Of a stretch of DNA of 64,000 bases, positions 31,497-42,482 are shown in pieces. The DNA lies in NCBI GenBank assembly GCA_030681375.1, contig JAUXWM010000023.1, positions 27,807 to 91,806 on the forward strand, in the 5' to 3' direction. Made by a program: the position numbers and the translations under genes. The notes beneath the pieces were generated by a model. The model saw only the letters and a program-made list of their open reading frames with translations, was not told where the DNA came from and made no database searches. The stretch's first letter is position 1, and every line of letters begins with the position of its first letter. This DNA is from Gallionella sp. Its GTDB lineage: Bacteria > Pseudomonadota > Gammaproteobacteria > Burkholderiales > Gallionellaceae.

Positions 31497-33623
31497 GTGA
31501 AATATCTGATTACCTTAAGCCTCATCGCAGTGACGGTCTTGCTGTATCTGTTGTCCAGTCGCAGCGCGAATACCGAAGTGTTTTCCGTCAGCTATTACGG
31601 CTTGCTCGGATTGACCGGTTTGCTGGCGTTAGGCCTGTCAGGGCTGGTCGCCTTTCAGTTCTGGAGCTTGCGCGACAAATTAAAGAAAAAGATATTTGGC
31701 GCCAAGCTGACTTTGCGTCTGGTGTTATTTTTCACCCTGGTGGCAGTTCTGCCCGGGATATTGGTCTATGCCGTGTCGGTCAACTTTTTATCGAAGAGTA
31801 TAGAATCGTGGTTCGACGTGCGCGTGGAAAAAGCGCTGGAAGGCGGTCTTAATCTGGGCAGGAGCGGACTGGACAATAGCCTTAAGGAATTGTCGAAAAA
31901 GACGCAGTTTGTCGCGCTCTTATTGTCAGAAAAAAATCCTGTGCAGTTCCAGAATGCGCTCGTGCAGTTAATCGATGAGGGCATGGCCCAGGAGGCGGCT
32001 GTATTCAGTACTGGTGGCAAATTGCTCGCCTTTGCCGCCAGTGATAATGCGCTGTTGCCTGATATTCCAGATGAAAGTCTGATGCAGCAGGTGCGGGAAA
32101 AGGGCCAATACTCGGTTATAGAGTCGATGCCCAGCAAGGCGATGAGTTTGCGGGTGTTGGCTCTGGTGAATGCAAATAGTTATTCGGGGGCGAACTATAT
32201 TCTGCAATTCAATCAGGCAGTTCCCAAGCAGATTGAAGACGATGCGGAGATGGTGCAGTCGGTTTATCGCGACTATCAGGAACTGACGCTTTCCAGGCTG
32301 GGGCTAAAGCGTTTATATGGCATCACGCTGACGCTGTCGTTGCTGGTGGTGTTGCTCACGGCGATATCGGTGGCGTTCTATATCAGCGAGCGCTTGGGCT
32401 CTTCGCTGGAAGCACTGGCTGAGGGCACGCGGGCGGTTGCGCAGGGAGATTTCACCGGGCAACATCCTATACGCAGCAGTGATGAATTGGGTGCGCTGAC
32501 GGGTTTATTCAACCAGATGACTAACCAGCTGGCGGATGCCAGACGAGCCAGCGAGCAGCAGCAGCGCGAAGTTGAAAGCGCCAAGGGCTATCTGGAAAGC
32601 GTGCTGACACATCTCTCATCCGGGGTGCTCGCGCTCGATGGCGAATTTCGCCTGCGTTCGGTGAATACCAGTGCCGCCCAGATTTTGGGTGCGCCCTTGC
32701 AGGATATGCAGCGCATGCCCTTGCAGCAAATCGCGGAAAAATTCACTTTATTGCATTCCTTTTGTAAAACCATCACGGATGCATTCTCAGGAACCAGCAA
32801 TGGTGAATGGCAGCGTCAAATTGAACGGCTGAGTAAAAATGGCAACCAGATTCTGTTGATCCGTGGAACGCGTCTGCCACAGGGTGCTGAGGCGGGATTC
32901 GTTGTGGTTTTTGATGACATCAGTCATTTGTTGCAGGCAGAGCGTCAGGCCGCCTGGGGTGAAGTGGCTCGCCGCCTGGCCCATGAAATCAGGAACCCGC
33001 TCACGCCGATACAACTCTCGGCAGAGCGTTTGCAATACAAATTAAGTGCCAAATTGGATGAGGGAGATGCGAAGTTGTTGCGGCGCGCCACACAAACTAT
33101 CGTCAGCCAAGTGTCGGCGATGAAGAATATGGTGAGTGATTTTGCTGATTACGCACGAGGCCCTTCCCTGAAATTGACCCGCCTGGACCTGCATCGATTG
33201 ATCAAGGAAGTGCTGGGTTTGTATGAGGCCAATGCAGTACCCATCACGCTGAATTTGCAGGCCGGTTACGCCGAGATTAATGGAGATGCAACGCGCTTGC
33301 GTCAGGTGCTGCACAACCTTTTACAGAATGCACAAGACGCGTTGCAGGGGGTTGAGCATCCTGAGATCATCTTGAGCAGCGAAACCGAGCGCGGGGAGAT
33401 TCATTTGCGTGTATCGGATAACGGAACCGGCTTTCCGGAGAGTGTGTTGTCACGCGCTTTTGAGCCTTATATGACGACAAAAACCAAAGGCACCGGCTTG
33501 GGCCTGGCGATTGTGAAGAAAATTATCGAGGAACATGGCGGTCGAATAACGCTCGAGAATGGCGTAAACGGCGGAGCATACGTAAATATCAGCCTGTCGC
33601 TGAATGAGGAAGGACAAGCATGA
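31497..33623 (+). CDS. NtrY-like membrane sensor histidine kinase
   Basis: From the GTG at 31497 (preceded by GGAGTGAGGG) the protein has 708 aa. Two N-terminal membrane helices and a third near residue 75 precede a periplasmic sensor region. A further helix (LTLSLLVVLLTAISVAFYI), a HAMP domain, a PAS domain (residues about 370-470), HisKA with the phospho-acceptor in RLAHEIRNPLTP near residue 495, and a HATPase domain (DNGTGFPE, TKGTGLGLAIVKKI) follow. It resembles NtrY. The response regulator gene overlaps its stop by 4 bp. Confidence 0.92.
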   Translation: MKYLITLSLIAVTVLLYLLSSRSANTEVFSVSYYGLLGLTGLLALGLSGLVAFQFWSLRDKLKKKIFGAKLTLRLVLFFTLVAVLPGILVYAVSVNFLSKSIESWFDVRVEKALEGGLNLGRSGLDNSLKELSKKTQFVALLLSEKNPVQFQNALVQLIDEGMAQEAAVFSTGGKLLAFAASDNALLPDIPDESLMQQVREKGQYSVIESMPSKAMSLRVLALVNANSYSGANYILQFNQAVPKQIEDDAEMVQSVYRDYQELTLSRLGLKRLYGITLTLSLLVVLLTAISVAFYISERLGSSLEALAEGTRAVAQGDFTGQHPIRSSDELGALTGLFNQMTNQLADARRASEQQQREVESAKGYLESVLTHLSSGVLALDGEFRLRSVNTSAAQILGAPLQDMQRMPLQQIAEKFTLLHSFCKTITDAFSGTSNGEWQRQIERLSKNGNQILLIRGTRLPQGAEAGFVVVFDDISHLLQAERQAAWGEVARRLAHEIRNPLTPIQLSAERLQYKLSAKLDEGDAKLLRRATQTIVSQVSAMKNMVSDFADYARGPSLKLTRLDLHRLIKEVLGLYEANAVPITLNLQAGYAEINGDATRLRQVLHNLLQNAQDALQGVEHPEIILSSETERGEIHLRVSDNGTGFPESVLSRAFEPYMTTKTKGTGLGLAIVKKIIEEHGGRITLENGVNGGAYVNISLSLNEEGQA

Positions 33624-34264
33624 GCAAACAGATTCTGGTCGTGGATGATGAAGTAGGGATACGCGAATTGCTGGCGGAAATTTTATTTGATGAGGGTTAT
33701 CAGGTTCATCTGGCCGAAGATGCCGAACAAGCGCGTGCCTGCCGGCATGAATTCGAACCCGATTTGGTGTTGCTGGATATCTGGATGCCTGACACCGATG
33801 GCGTTACGCTGTTGAAGGAGTGGGTCGAACAGGATTTGCTGACCATGCCGGTGGTGATGATGTCCGGACATGGCACGATAGAGACCGCCGTTGAGGCGAC
33901 GCGCATCGGCGCGGTGGATTTCCTGGAAAAGCCTATTGCGCTGCAAAAATTGCTGAATACTGTAACTAAAGCCATCAAGGAAGGCGCGGCAATAGTAAGA
34001 CCACCGGTTGCTGTTGAGGTGGTGCAAAATCTGATTGTCGAAATTGATGGCGCGGCCATGAATTTTCACTTGCCTCTGGATTTGCCACTGCGCGAGGCGC
34101 GCGAGCATTTTGATGCCATATATTTTGATTACCATTTACAAAAAGAGGCCGGTAACGTGTCGCGTGTGGCAGAAAAGATAGGCCTGGAGCGCACGCATCT
34201 GTATCGCAAGCTCAAACAACTGGGTATAAAAGTACCCAAAAAGAGCGGCGAAAACGAGACTTAG
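33620..34264 (+). CDS. NtrX-like response regulator lacking the AAA+ domain
   Basis: The 214-aa protein has a receiver domain with phospho-acceptor Asp53 (LLDIWMPD). A short linker and a Fis-type helix-turn-helix follow (NVSRVAEKIGLERTHLYRKL). The C-terminal segment DLPLREAREHF is NtrX-like. The roughly 240-residue sigma-54-interacting AAA+ domain of NtrX is absent, with no frameshift or pseudogene remains. It may regulate as a sigma-70-type factor, like RegA/ActR regulators. The ATG overlaps the kinase stop codon, so the two form a cognate pair. Confidence 0.9.
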   Translation: MSKQILVVDDEVGIRELLAEILFDEGYQVHLAEDAEQARACRHEFEPDLVLLDIWMPDTDGVTLLKEWVEQDLLTMPVVMMSGHGTIETAVEATRIGAVDFLEKPIALQKLLNTVTKAIKEGAAIVRPPVAVEVVQNLIVEIDGAAMNFHLPLDLPLREAREHFDAIYFDYHLQKEAGNVSRVAEKIGLERTHLYRKLKQLGIKVPKKSGENET

Positions 34265-34394
34265 CCTCGTCCCTCAATACAGGAAATCAGCAAGTTTGTT
34301 GCTGTATTCCGGGGTGTGCGGCATAATTCCAACAATTAACATTCGGCGTTAAACATAAACCCATCCCCTTGGGATGTTTCGGAGGAGTCAGTAA

Positions 34395-36410
34395 ATGACA
34401 GCAAATCGTAGTATTACACCACCAAAGTACAATGACATAACCAGTGCAATCCGCATGCTGGCCGTAGATGCTGTACAAAAAGCAAACTCCGGTCATCCGG
34501 GCGCACCTATGGGCATGGCGGAGATTGCTGATGTACTTTGGAATCGCCATCTGCGTCACAATCCGGCTAATCCCAAGTGGCCCGGTCGTGACCGTTTCAT
34601 GATGTCTAATGGCCACGGCTCTATGCTGGTCTACGCATTGCTGCATTTATCCGGCTACGACTTGCCGATCGATGAGTTGAAGCGTTTCCGTCAAATGCAT
34701 TCCAAGACGCCGGGTCATCCTGAATATGGTTACACTGCCGGTGTGGAAACAACCGGTGGTCCGCTCGGTCAGGGCATCACCAACGCCGTAGGTATGGCGA
34801 TGGCAGAAAAGCTGCTGGCGGCGGAATTCAACAAGCCGGGGCACGAGATCGTCAACCACAACACCTATGTGTTCATGGGCGACGGCTGCATGATGGAAGG
34901 AATTTCGCATGAAGCCTGTGCATTGGCCGGTACCTGGGGTCTGGGCAAGCTGATGGCCTTCTGGGATGACAACGAAATCTCGATTGACGGCCATACCAAC
35001 GGTTGGTTCACCGATGATACGGCTAAGCGTTTTGAGGCTTATGGCTGGCACGTAGTTGCAAACGTTGAAGGCCATGATCCCGCGGCCATTGATGCCGCAA
35101 TTCGTGCGGGTCATGCTGTTACCGACAAACCTACGCTGATTTGCTGCAAGACTGTTATCGGCGCGGGTTCTCCCAACAAGGAAGGCACTCACGATGTGCA
35201 TGGCGCGGCACTGGGCGAGGCTGAAGTGGCCGCAACCCGTGCACACCTTGGCTGGAATTACCCTCCGTTTGAAATTCCTACGCATGTGTATGAAGCATGG
35301 GATGCGCGTACGCGCGGCGAAGGTCTTGAAAAGTTGTGGAACAATAATTTCGCCGAATATCGCGCAGCCTATCCGGCTGAAGCGGCTGAATTTGAGCGCC
35401 GTACCAAGAGTGAGCTGCCGGCTGGATGGGCAGAGCATGCTGCTGCTGCAATCGCTGCGACCGATGCCAAGGGTGAAACTATTGCCACGCGCAAGGCATC
35501 GCAAAACGCAATCAATGCGCTGGCGCCTGCGTTGCCTGAGTTTTTGGGCGGTTCTGCCGACCTGACCGGCTCAAACCTGACTAACTGGACAGGCTGCAAG
35601 CATGTACATGGTAAGAGCACCGGCAATTACATCAGCTACGGCGTGCGCGAATTCGGCATGTCGCACATCATGAACGGCATGGCGTTGCATGGCGGCTTGC
35701 TGCCATTCGGCGGCACCTTCCTGATGTTCTCTGAATATGCGCGTAATGCATTGCGTATGGCCGCACTGATGAAGCAGCGTGTGATTTTTGTTTATACCCA
35801 TGATTCTATCGGCCTGGGAGAAGACGGCCCGACTCACCAGCCGGTTGAGCAGACTGCAACGCTGCGTCATATCCCCAACATGGAAACATGGCGTCCTTGT
35901 GATACGGTTGAATCCATCGTGTGCTGGGTTGCTGCTGTTGAACGCAATGACGGGCCTTCCAGCCTGATTTTCAGTCGTCAGAACCTGCAGTTCCAGAAGC
36001 GCGATGCGGCGCAAATCGCCAATATCCGCAAGGGTGCGTACGTGTTGTCTGAAGCTGCAGGCGGCAAGCCGCAGGCTGTGATCATCGCGACGGGTTCCGA
36101 AGTGAGTTTGGCGTTGGATGCGCAAAAGGCACTGGCTGCGGACGGCATCAACGTGCGTGTTGTGTCTATGCCATCGACCAATGTGTTCGATAAGCAGGAT
36201 CAGGCTTACAAGGATAGCGTATTGCCCAAGGGCGTAAACCGCGTCGCTGTAGAAGCCGGTGTGACGGGCGGTTGGTACAAGTATGTAGGTCTGGATGGCG
36301 CAGTAGTGGGCATGGATTGCTTCGGCGAATCCGCACCTGCACCGGAATTGTTCAAGCACTTCGGTTTCACTGTGGAAAATGTAGTGAAGACGGTCAAGGG
36401 TGTGCTGTAA
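34395..36410 (+). CDS. tkt: Transketolase
   Basis: This 671-aa protein shows the full-length transketolase pattern. It has [18 protein letters not shown], the thiamine-diphosphate motif [13 protein letters not shown], and the central catalytic region [18 protein letters not shown]. It moves two-carbon units between sugar phosphates in the Calvin cycle and the pentose-phosphate pathway. It opens tkt-gap-pgk-pyk-fba, a typical autotroph cluster. A small hairpin (CATCCC-ctt-GGGATG) sits just upstream of its ribosome-binding site. Confidence 0.97.
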   Translation: MTANRSITPPKYNDITSAIRMLAVDAVQKANSGHPGAPMGMAEIADVLWNRHLRHNPANPKWPGRDRFMMSNGHGSMLVYALLHLSGYDLPIDELKRFRQMHSKTPGHPEYGYTAGVETTGGPLGQGITNAVGMAMAEKLLAAEFNKPGHEIVNHNTYVFMGDGCMMEGISHEACALAGTWGLGKLMAFWDDNEISIDGHTNGWFTDDTAKRFEAYGWHVVANVEGHDPAAIDAAIRAGHAVTDKPTLICCKTVIGAGSPNKEGTHDVHGAALGEAEVAATRAHLGWNYPPFEIPTHVYEAWDARTRGEGLEKLWNNNFAEYRAAYPAEAAEFERRTKSELPAGWAEHAAAAIAATDAKGETIATRKASQNAINALAPALPEFLGGSADLTGSNLTNWTGCKHVHGKSTGNYISYGVREFGMSHIMNGMALHGGLLPFGGTFLMFSEYARNALRMAALMKQRVIFVYTHDSIGLGEDGPTHQPVEQTATLRHIPNMETWRPCDTVESIVCWVAAVERNDGPSSLIFSRQNLQFQKRDAAQIANIRKGAYVLSEAAGGKPQAVIIATGSEVSLALDAQKALAADGINVRVVSMPSTNVFDKQDQAYKDSVLPKGVNRVAVEAGVTGGWYKYVGLDGAVVGMDCFGESAPAPELFKHFGFTVENVVKTVKGVL

Positions 36411-36434
36411 GACTGAAAGACGACAAGTTTATAA

Positions 36435-37457
<1,023 letters not shown>

Positions 37458-37462
37458 TTGCT

Positions 37463-37530
37463 GAGAGTGGGGGGGTGGGAAGTAGCAAGTGGAAAAACCA
37501 ACTCACCACTCCCCCCTCACCACTTACCAT
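37463..37530. repeat. G-rich/C-rich low-complexity tract in the gap-pgk spacer
   Basis: The plus strand switches from a G/A-rich run (gagtgggggggtgggaag) to a C/A-rich run (ccactcccccctcaccac) within 68 bp. The two halves are approximately complementary and could fold into an imperfect hairpin in the message. The heptamer-like GTGAGTAG-type composition is reminiscent of degenerate repeats seen in some betaproteobacterial spacers. No T tract follows directly. It ends just before the pgk ribosome-binding site. Confidence 0.55.
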
Positions 37531-37545
37531 TTTTGGGAGTAGAAA

Positions 37546-38742
37546 ATGTCCGTAATTAAAATGACCGATCTGGATCTCAAGGGCAAGCGTGTCCTGATTC
37601 GTTCTGATTTGAATGTCCCCGTTAAAGACGGCAAAGTTACCTCTGATGCGCGCATCACGGCCTCCATGGCAACGATTAATGCCGCGCTCAATGCGGGTGC
37701 GCGTGTAATGGTGACCTCGCACCTGGGCCGCCCTGAAGAGGGTGTGTACTCTGAAGAAAACTCGCTGAAGCCGGTTGCCGATGTTATCGCCAACAAGCTG
37801 GGCAAGCCGGTTCGTCTGATTAAAGACTGGACAGATGGCGGTTTTGATGTAGCTGAAGGTGAATTGGTATTGCTGGAAAATTGCCGTTTCAACAAGGGCG
37901 AGAAGAAAAGCAATGAAGAACTTTCCAGAAAATATGCCGCCTTGTGCGACGTATTCGTAATGGATGCCTTTGGCACGGCGCACCGCGCCCAGGCATCGAC
38001 TCATGGTGTGGCCAGATTTGCACCCGTTGCCGCGGCCGGTATTTTGCTGACCGAAGAACTGGAAGCGCTGACCAAAGCCCTGCTCAGTCCGGCACGTCCT
38101 ATGGTCGCCATCGTTGGCGGCTCCAAGGTTTCCACCAAGCTGACGGTACTCGAATCACTCTCTGAAAAGTGTGAGCAGCTGGTTGTCGGTGGCGGTATCG
38201 CCAACACCTTCCTGAAGGCGACCGGGCATCCTGTCGGTAAATCGCTGTGCGAGGACGATCTGGTTCCGACAGCACAGGCTCTGATTGCCAAGATGACAGC
38301 ACGCGGCGCCATTATCCCTATCGCTACCGATGTCGTGGTGGGTACGGCTGCGCCCTTCATTCCGGGCAACGAGAATACCCCTGCGATTCTGAAAGACGCC
38401 AAAGACGTTACCGATGACGAAATGATCTTTGATATCGGTCCCAAGTCCGCACAGGAAATCTGCGACATCATCATGAATGCCGGAACAGTGGTATGGAATG
38501 GTCCGGTCGGCGTGTTTGAATTTGATCAGTTTGGCGAAGGCACCAAAGCTATAGCCCAGGCTATTGCTGACACCAAAGCCTTTACGCTGGCGGGTGGCGG
38601 CGACACGATTGCAGCGATTCAGAAGTACGATATTTTCGATAAAGTGTCCTATATCTCCACCGCAGGCGGTGCGTTTCTTGAGTTCCTCGAAGGCAAAACT
38701 TTGCCTGCGGTGGCAATTCTGGAAGAACGCGCTAAACAATAA
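37546..38742 (+). CDS. pgk: Phosphoglycerate kinase
   Basis: This 398-aa protein opens with [21 protein letters not shown] and shows the hinge motif SHLGRPEEG. The nucleotide-binding C-terminal domain contains [12 protein letters not shown] and [12 protein letters not shown]. In the Calvin cycle it phosphorylates 3-phosphoglycerate, the product of RuBisCO. It follows gap with an 88-bp spacer and is 15 bp before pyk. Confidence 0.97.
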   Translation: MSVIKMTDLDLKGKRVLIRSDLNVPVKDGKVTSDARITASMATINAALNAGARVMVTSHLGRPEEGVYSEENSLKPVADVIANKLGKPVRLIKDWTDGGFDVAEGELVLLENCRFNKGEKKSNEELSRKYAALCDVFVMDAFGTAHRAQASTHGVARFAPVAAAGILLTEELEALTKALLSPARPMVAIVGGSKVSTKLTVLESLSEKCEQLVVGGGIANTFLKATGHPVGKSLCEDDLVPTAQALIAKMTARGAIIPIATDVVVGTAAPFIPGNENTPAILKDAKDVTDDEMIFDIGPKSAQEICDIIMNAGTVVWNGPVGVFEFDQFGEGTKAIAQAIADTKAFTLAGGGDTIAAIQKYDIFDKVSYISTAGGAFLEFLEGKTLPAVAILEERAKQ

Positions 38743-38757
38743 TTTACTAGGAATCAC

Positions 38758-40206
38758 ATGCTGCGTAGAACCAAAATAGTTGCAACGCTGGGGCCAGCCT
38801 CCAGCGACCAGAAAGTCCTTGAAGAAATGATTCGTGCCGGAGTCGATCTGGTGCGGATGAATTTTTCACATGGTTCGGCCGCCGATCACATGAAACGCGC
38901 CGAGATCGTGCGGGCTGCCGCGAAAGCAGTCGGACGTACCGTAGGTATTTTGGCCGATCTGCAAGGCCCAAAAATTCGTGTGGGAAAATTCGAGAATGAC
39001 AAGATCGAGCTCGCCAGAGGCGATACATTCATTCTCGATGCGGCCATGAACGGTCTGGGTAACCAGGAGCGCGTCGGGCTGGACTACAAGGAGTTGCCCA
39101 AGGATGTCAGCCGTGGTTCGGTATTGTTGTTAAACGACGGCATGCTGGAATTTGACGTGCTCGAGGTCAATGGCGCTAGCATTGTATGCAAGGTAGTGCG
39201 CGGCGGTATTTTATCCAATAACAAGGGTATCAATCGCAAGGGAGGCGGATTGACGGCACCTGCGCTGACCGATAAGGACAAGGAGGACATCAAGACAGCT
39301 GCGCTGATTAAGGCCGACTATCTGGCGATTTCCTTCCCGCGTAGCGGAGATGACATGCGTTACGCGCGCAAGTTGATGCACGAAGCGGGCGGTCAGAGCA
39401 TGTTAATGGCCAAGATTGAACGTGCAGAAGCTATCCCGGCATTGGCTGATATTATCGATGCATCGGATGCCATCATGGTGGCGCGCGGTGACCTGAGTGT
39501 GGAAGTGGGTGATGCCGCCGTTCCGGGATTGCAGAAACGCATGATCAAAATGGCGCGTGCCAAGAACCGTTTGGTTATTACCGCTACGCAAATGATGGAA
39601 TCGATGATTACCAACCCGATCCCGACGCGTGCGGAAGTATCGGACGTGGCTAATGCGGTGTTGGATGGGACGGACGCGGTAATGTTGTCTGCTGAAACTG
39701 CGGTGGGCGATTATCCGGTGGAAACCATAGAGGCCATGGTGCGCATTTGTCTCAATGCGGAACATCAGGCGGATGACCATGCGATGGATCGTCGCGGAGT
39801 CGTACAGAAATTTACCCGCATCGACCAATCTATTGCCATGTCCGCGCTGTTTGCCGCTTCTCACTTCAAGGTGAAGGCGATTGTTGCGCTGACGCAATCC
39901 GGTTCGACGGCTCTGTGGATGTCGCGTGTGAATGCCGGAGTGCCTATCTTTGCATTGACACCGGTTGAACAGACCCTGACCAAGGTAACTTTGTTCAGCG
40001 GCGTACATCCGGTACTGTTTCCAGGCAGAAATGCACAGCATCCTGCTCAGGAACTGATCGACGCGGAACAGCAGCTGGTCGAGATGGGTTACGTCCAGGA
40101 TGGCGATCTGGTGGTGGTTACCGTAGGCGAGGCAGTAGGCAAATCTGGGCATACCAATACCATGAAAATTGTGCGCATTGGCGATCACCATAAGAACAGT
40201 ATCTGA
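38758..40206 (+). CDS. pyk: Pyruvate kinase
   Basis: The 482-aa protein starts MLRRTKIVATLGPASSD. It carries the metal/phosphate site MAKIERAEAIPALADI and the catalytic region NRLVITATQMMESMI. It converts phosphoenolpyruvate and ADP to pyruvate and ATP. Its place inside a Calvin-type run suggests a link from fixed carbon to central metabolism. It is 15 bp after pgk and 57 bp before fba. Length is normal for the proteobacterial PykA/PykF group; I do not assign a subtype. Confidence 0.96.
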   Translation: MLRRTKIVATLGPASSDQKVLEEMIRAGVDLVRMNFSHGSAADHMKRAEIVRAAAKAVGRTVGILADLQGPKIRVGKFENDKIELARGDTFILDAAMNGLGNQERVGLDYKELPKDVSRGSVLLLNDGMLEFDVLEVNGASIVCKVVRGGILSNNKGINRKGGGLTAPALTDKDKEDIKTAALIKADYLAISFPRSGDDMRYARKLMHEAGGQSMLMAKIERAEAIPALADIIDASDAIMVARGDLSVEVGDAAVPGLQKRMIKMARAKNRLVITATQMMESMITNPIPTRAEVSDVANAVLDGTDAVMLSAETAVGDYPVETIEAMVRICLNAEHQADDHAMDRRGVVQKFTRIDQSIAMSALFAASHFKVKAIVALTQSGSTALWMSRVNAGVPIFALTPVEQTLTKVTLFSGVHPVLFPGRNAQHPAQELIDAEQQLVEMGYVQDGDLVVVTVGEAVGKSGHTNTMKIVRIGDHHKNSI

Positions 40207-40263
40207 ATAAAAGTTTTAGAATAATCAAAGAAATAAGAATTTTTAATCAATCAGGAGAAAAAA

Positions 40264-41328
40264 ATGGCTTTAGTATCTTTGCGTCAACTTCTCGATCATG
40301 CAGCTGAAAATAACTACGGTTTGCCGGCATTTAACGTCAATAACCTCGAGCAGGTTAAGGCGATTATGGAAGCGGCTGACGAGTGCAATAGCCCGGTCAT
40401 CATGCAAGGCTCTGCCGGCGCTCGCAAGTACGCTGGTGAGCCGTTTCTGCGTCACCTCATCGAGGCGGCTGTGGAAATGTATCCGCATATTCCGGTCGTT
40501 ATGCATCAGGATCACGGTGCATCTGAAGCGGTTTGCATCAATGCAATTCGCTCCGGTTTCTCCAGCGTGATGATGGACGGTTCCTTGCTGGCAGACGGCA
40601 AGACGCCTTCTTCTTTCGAGTACAACGTCAATATTTCTCGTCGTGTGGCTGAAATGTCTCATGCGGTGGGCGTGTCGGTTGAAGGTGAATTGGGCTGTTT
40701 GGGTTCTCTGGAATCCGGTGAAGGCGAAAAGGAAGACGGCCACGGCGCTGAAGGCGTTCTGAGCCACGACCAATTGCTGACTGACCCTGAAGAAGCGGCT
40801 GAATTTGTGCGTCAGACCGGCGTGGATGCTTTGGCGATTGCCATCGGCACTTCACACGGCGCATACAAGTTTACCCGTCCTCCTACCGGTGCCGTGTTGC
40901 GTATCGACCGCATCAAGGAAATTCATGCACGTTTGCCTAATACCCATCTGGTGATGCATGGTTCTTCATCCGTTCCGCAGGAATGGCTGAAAATCATCAA
41001 CGAGTTTGGTGGCACTATGGGCGAAACTTACGGCGTTCCAGTTGAGGAAATCGTCGAAGGTATCAAGAACGGTGTGCGTAAGGTGAACATCGACACGGAT
41101 CTGCGCATGGCTTCTACCGGCGCAACTCGCCGTTATCTGGCGCAAAATACCAAAGATTTTGATCCGCGCAAATTCCTGGCAGCTACCACGGTAGCGATGA
41201 AGCAAATTTGCAAGGCGCGTTATGAAGCGTTTGGTTGCGCAGGTCAGGCAGCCAAGATCAAGCCTATTTCTCTGGAAGCAATGGCAAACCGTTACGCCAA
41301 GGGCGAGTTGAACGCGATCATCAAGTAA
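40264..41328 (+). CDS. fba: Class II fructose-bisphosphate aldolase (CbbA type)
   Basis: This 354-aa protein is a zinc-dependent aldolase. It has [18 protein letters not shown], the zinc-binding [10 protein letters not shown] (His81, His84), and [17 protein letters not shown]. In autotrophs this type is CbbA and can also form sedoheptulose-1,7-bisphosphate. It ends the tkt-gap-pgk-pyk-fba series and is followed by a strong terminator. A good ribosome-binding site (TCAGGAGAAA) precedes the ATG. Confidence 0.96.
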   Translation: MALVSLRQLLDHAAENNYGLPAFNVNNLEQVKAIMEAADECNSPVIMQGSAGARKYAGEPFLRHLIEAAVEMYPHIPVVMHQDHGASEAVCINAIRSGFSSVMMDGSLLADGKTPSSFEYNVNISRRVAEMSHAVGVSVEGELGCLGSLESGEGEKEDGHGAEGVLSHDQLLTDPEEAAEFVRQTGVDALAIAIGTSHGAYKFTRPPTGAVLRIDRIKEIHARLPNTHLVMHGSSSVPQEWLKIINEFGGTMGETYGVPVEEIVEGIKNGVRKVNIDTDLRMASTGATRRYLAQNTKDFDPRKFLAATTVAMKQICKARYEAFGCAGQAAKIKPISLEAMANRYAKGELNAIIK

Positions 41329-41346
41329 GCGTTCTTCTTGACTGTC

Positions 41347-41374
41347 AAAAAGGCGACCTTAGGGTCGCCTTTTT
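41347..41374 (+). terminator. Terminator after fba
   Basis: AGGCGACC-ttag-GGTCGCCT forms an 8-bp stem. It is flanked by an A run on the left and TTTT on the right, so it may work in both directions. It lies 19 bp after the fba stop codon; the convergent cbbR ends at 41410. Confidence 0.88.
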
Positions 41375-41409
41375 GTTGGCAGGAATGAATGGATAGCTGC
41401 TTCAAGGGT

Positions 41410-42303
41410 TTACTGTGCGGCTTCAGTCAGTAAAAAGTCCTTGAAGGCCAGTGCCGCGCTGGACAGGCGTTTGTTGTGGCGGTAGGCAACAAACCAGTGA
41501 CGCAGCAGAGGAAAGTTTTCCACGTCCAGTATTGCCAGTCTGCCGGTTTCCAGCTCCAGTTCTATGCTATGCAGCGATAATATGCCCAGGCCCATGCCTG
41601 CGCGCACCGCCTGCTTGATGGCCTCGTTGGTTTCCATTTCCATGCTGATGTGCGGTTGGATTTGATGCAGATCAAAAACACGTTCCATCGCACTGCGCGT
41701 ACCGGAGCCCTTCTCGCGGGACATAAAGGTCTCGTTGGCGAGCTGTGCGAATTTGATGTTTTTAAGGCGGGCTAAGGGGTGGCCTGGGTCGGCAATGACC
41801 ACCAGGGGATTGTCCAGAAATAACTCCGCGTTGAGGTCTAATCCCTCGGGTGGTTGACCCATGATGGCCAGATCGGTGCTGTTGTCGGCGAGCTGCTTGA
41901 GTACGGCATCCCGGTTGGCCACTTGCAGAATCACATTGATATTCGGATGACGGTGGCAAAATTTGGCCAGCAACTGCGGGGTGAAGTAATTGGCGGTATT
42001 GACTACCGACAGAGTAAATTTCCCCTGCCCCAACCCTTTCATATCGTCAAATACGGCTTCCATTTCGCTTAGTTGCTGTGAAATGCTGCGCGCATAGTGA
42101 AACAGTTCTCGTCCCGCTTCGGTGAGAAAGACTTTTTTCCCCATTTGTTCGAATAGCGGCAGTCCGATGTGTCCTTCAAGTTGCTTGATTTGCATGGACA
42201 CCGCCGGTTGTGAGAGGTATAGTTCTTCTGCCGCGCGCGAGTAATTTAAATGGATGGCCACTTTTTCAAATACTTGCAGTTGTCGTAAGGTGAAGTGGAG
42301 CAT
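41410..42303 (-). CDS. cbbR: LysR-type regulator CbbR
   Basis: From the ATG at 42303 (MLHFTLRQLQVFEKVA) the product has 297 aa. The N-terminal helix-turn-helix (NYSRAAEELYLSQPAVSMQI) is followed by a LysR substrate-binding domain. The frame is open 15 codons further up, but the family starts here. It is divergent from cbbM with 179 bp between them. This is the normal location of CbbR, which activates RuBisCO genes when effector metabolites signal carbon or redox status. Confidence 0.95.
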   Translation of the reverse strand: MLHFTLRQLQVFEKVAIHLNYSRAAEELYLSQPAVSMQIKQLEGHIGLPLFEQMGKKVFLTEAGRELFHYARSISQQLSEMEAVFDDMKGLGQGKFTLSVVNTANYFTPQLLAKFCHRHPNINVILQVANRDAVLKQLADNSTDLAIMGQPPEGLDLNAELFLDNPLVVIADPGHPLARLKNIKFAQLANETFMSREKGSGTRSAMERVFDLHQIQPHISMEMETNEAIKQAVRAGMGLGILSLHSIELELETGRLAILDVENFPLLRHWFVAYRHNKRLSSAALAFKDFLLTEAAQ

Positions 42304-42344
42304 AGCGGTGCGGTGGATTGCTGATATTGAGTGATTATACATAG

Positions 42345-42412
42345 CCATAAGTATTTCTTATGGTTTTTATAAAAATAATTGACTATCGCTTATAGGGTGA
42401 TGGCACTATAGT
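42345..42412 (+). promoter_or_regulatory. cbbM promoter with CbbR operator
   Basis: CCATAAG-tattt-CTTATGG (42345-42363) is a perfect 19-bp palindrome with the LysR T-N11-A spacing. A second CTTAT half-site with an upstream ATAAT (42375-42393) lies closer to cbbM. A -10-like TATAGT at 42407-42412 has no good -35, as expected for an activator-dependent promoter. If that -10 is used, the start lies near 42419 and the palindrome is centred near -65, the usual LysR recognition position. Confidence 0.75.
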
Positions 42413-42482
42413 GTCGACCTGTTGCAGGTTGTCGTTCGTTGGTAGTTAGTGAATTATCGTTAACACACAGGAGAGGTAAATT

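Noticed and set aside
34361..34380. CATCCC-ctt-GGGATG hairpin before tkt as a terminator or riboswitch
   Set aside because: The stem has six base pairs with no T run and no known aptamer features. It may be incidental.
42379..42384. TTGACT upstream of cbbM as a sigma-70 -35
   Set aside because: The only good -10 (TATAGT at 42407) is 22 bp away, too far for a standard promoter; an activator-dependent promoter is more consistent.
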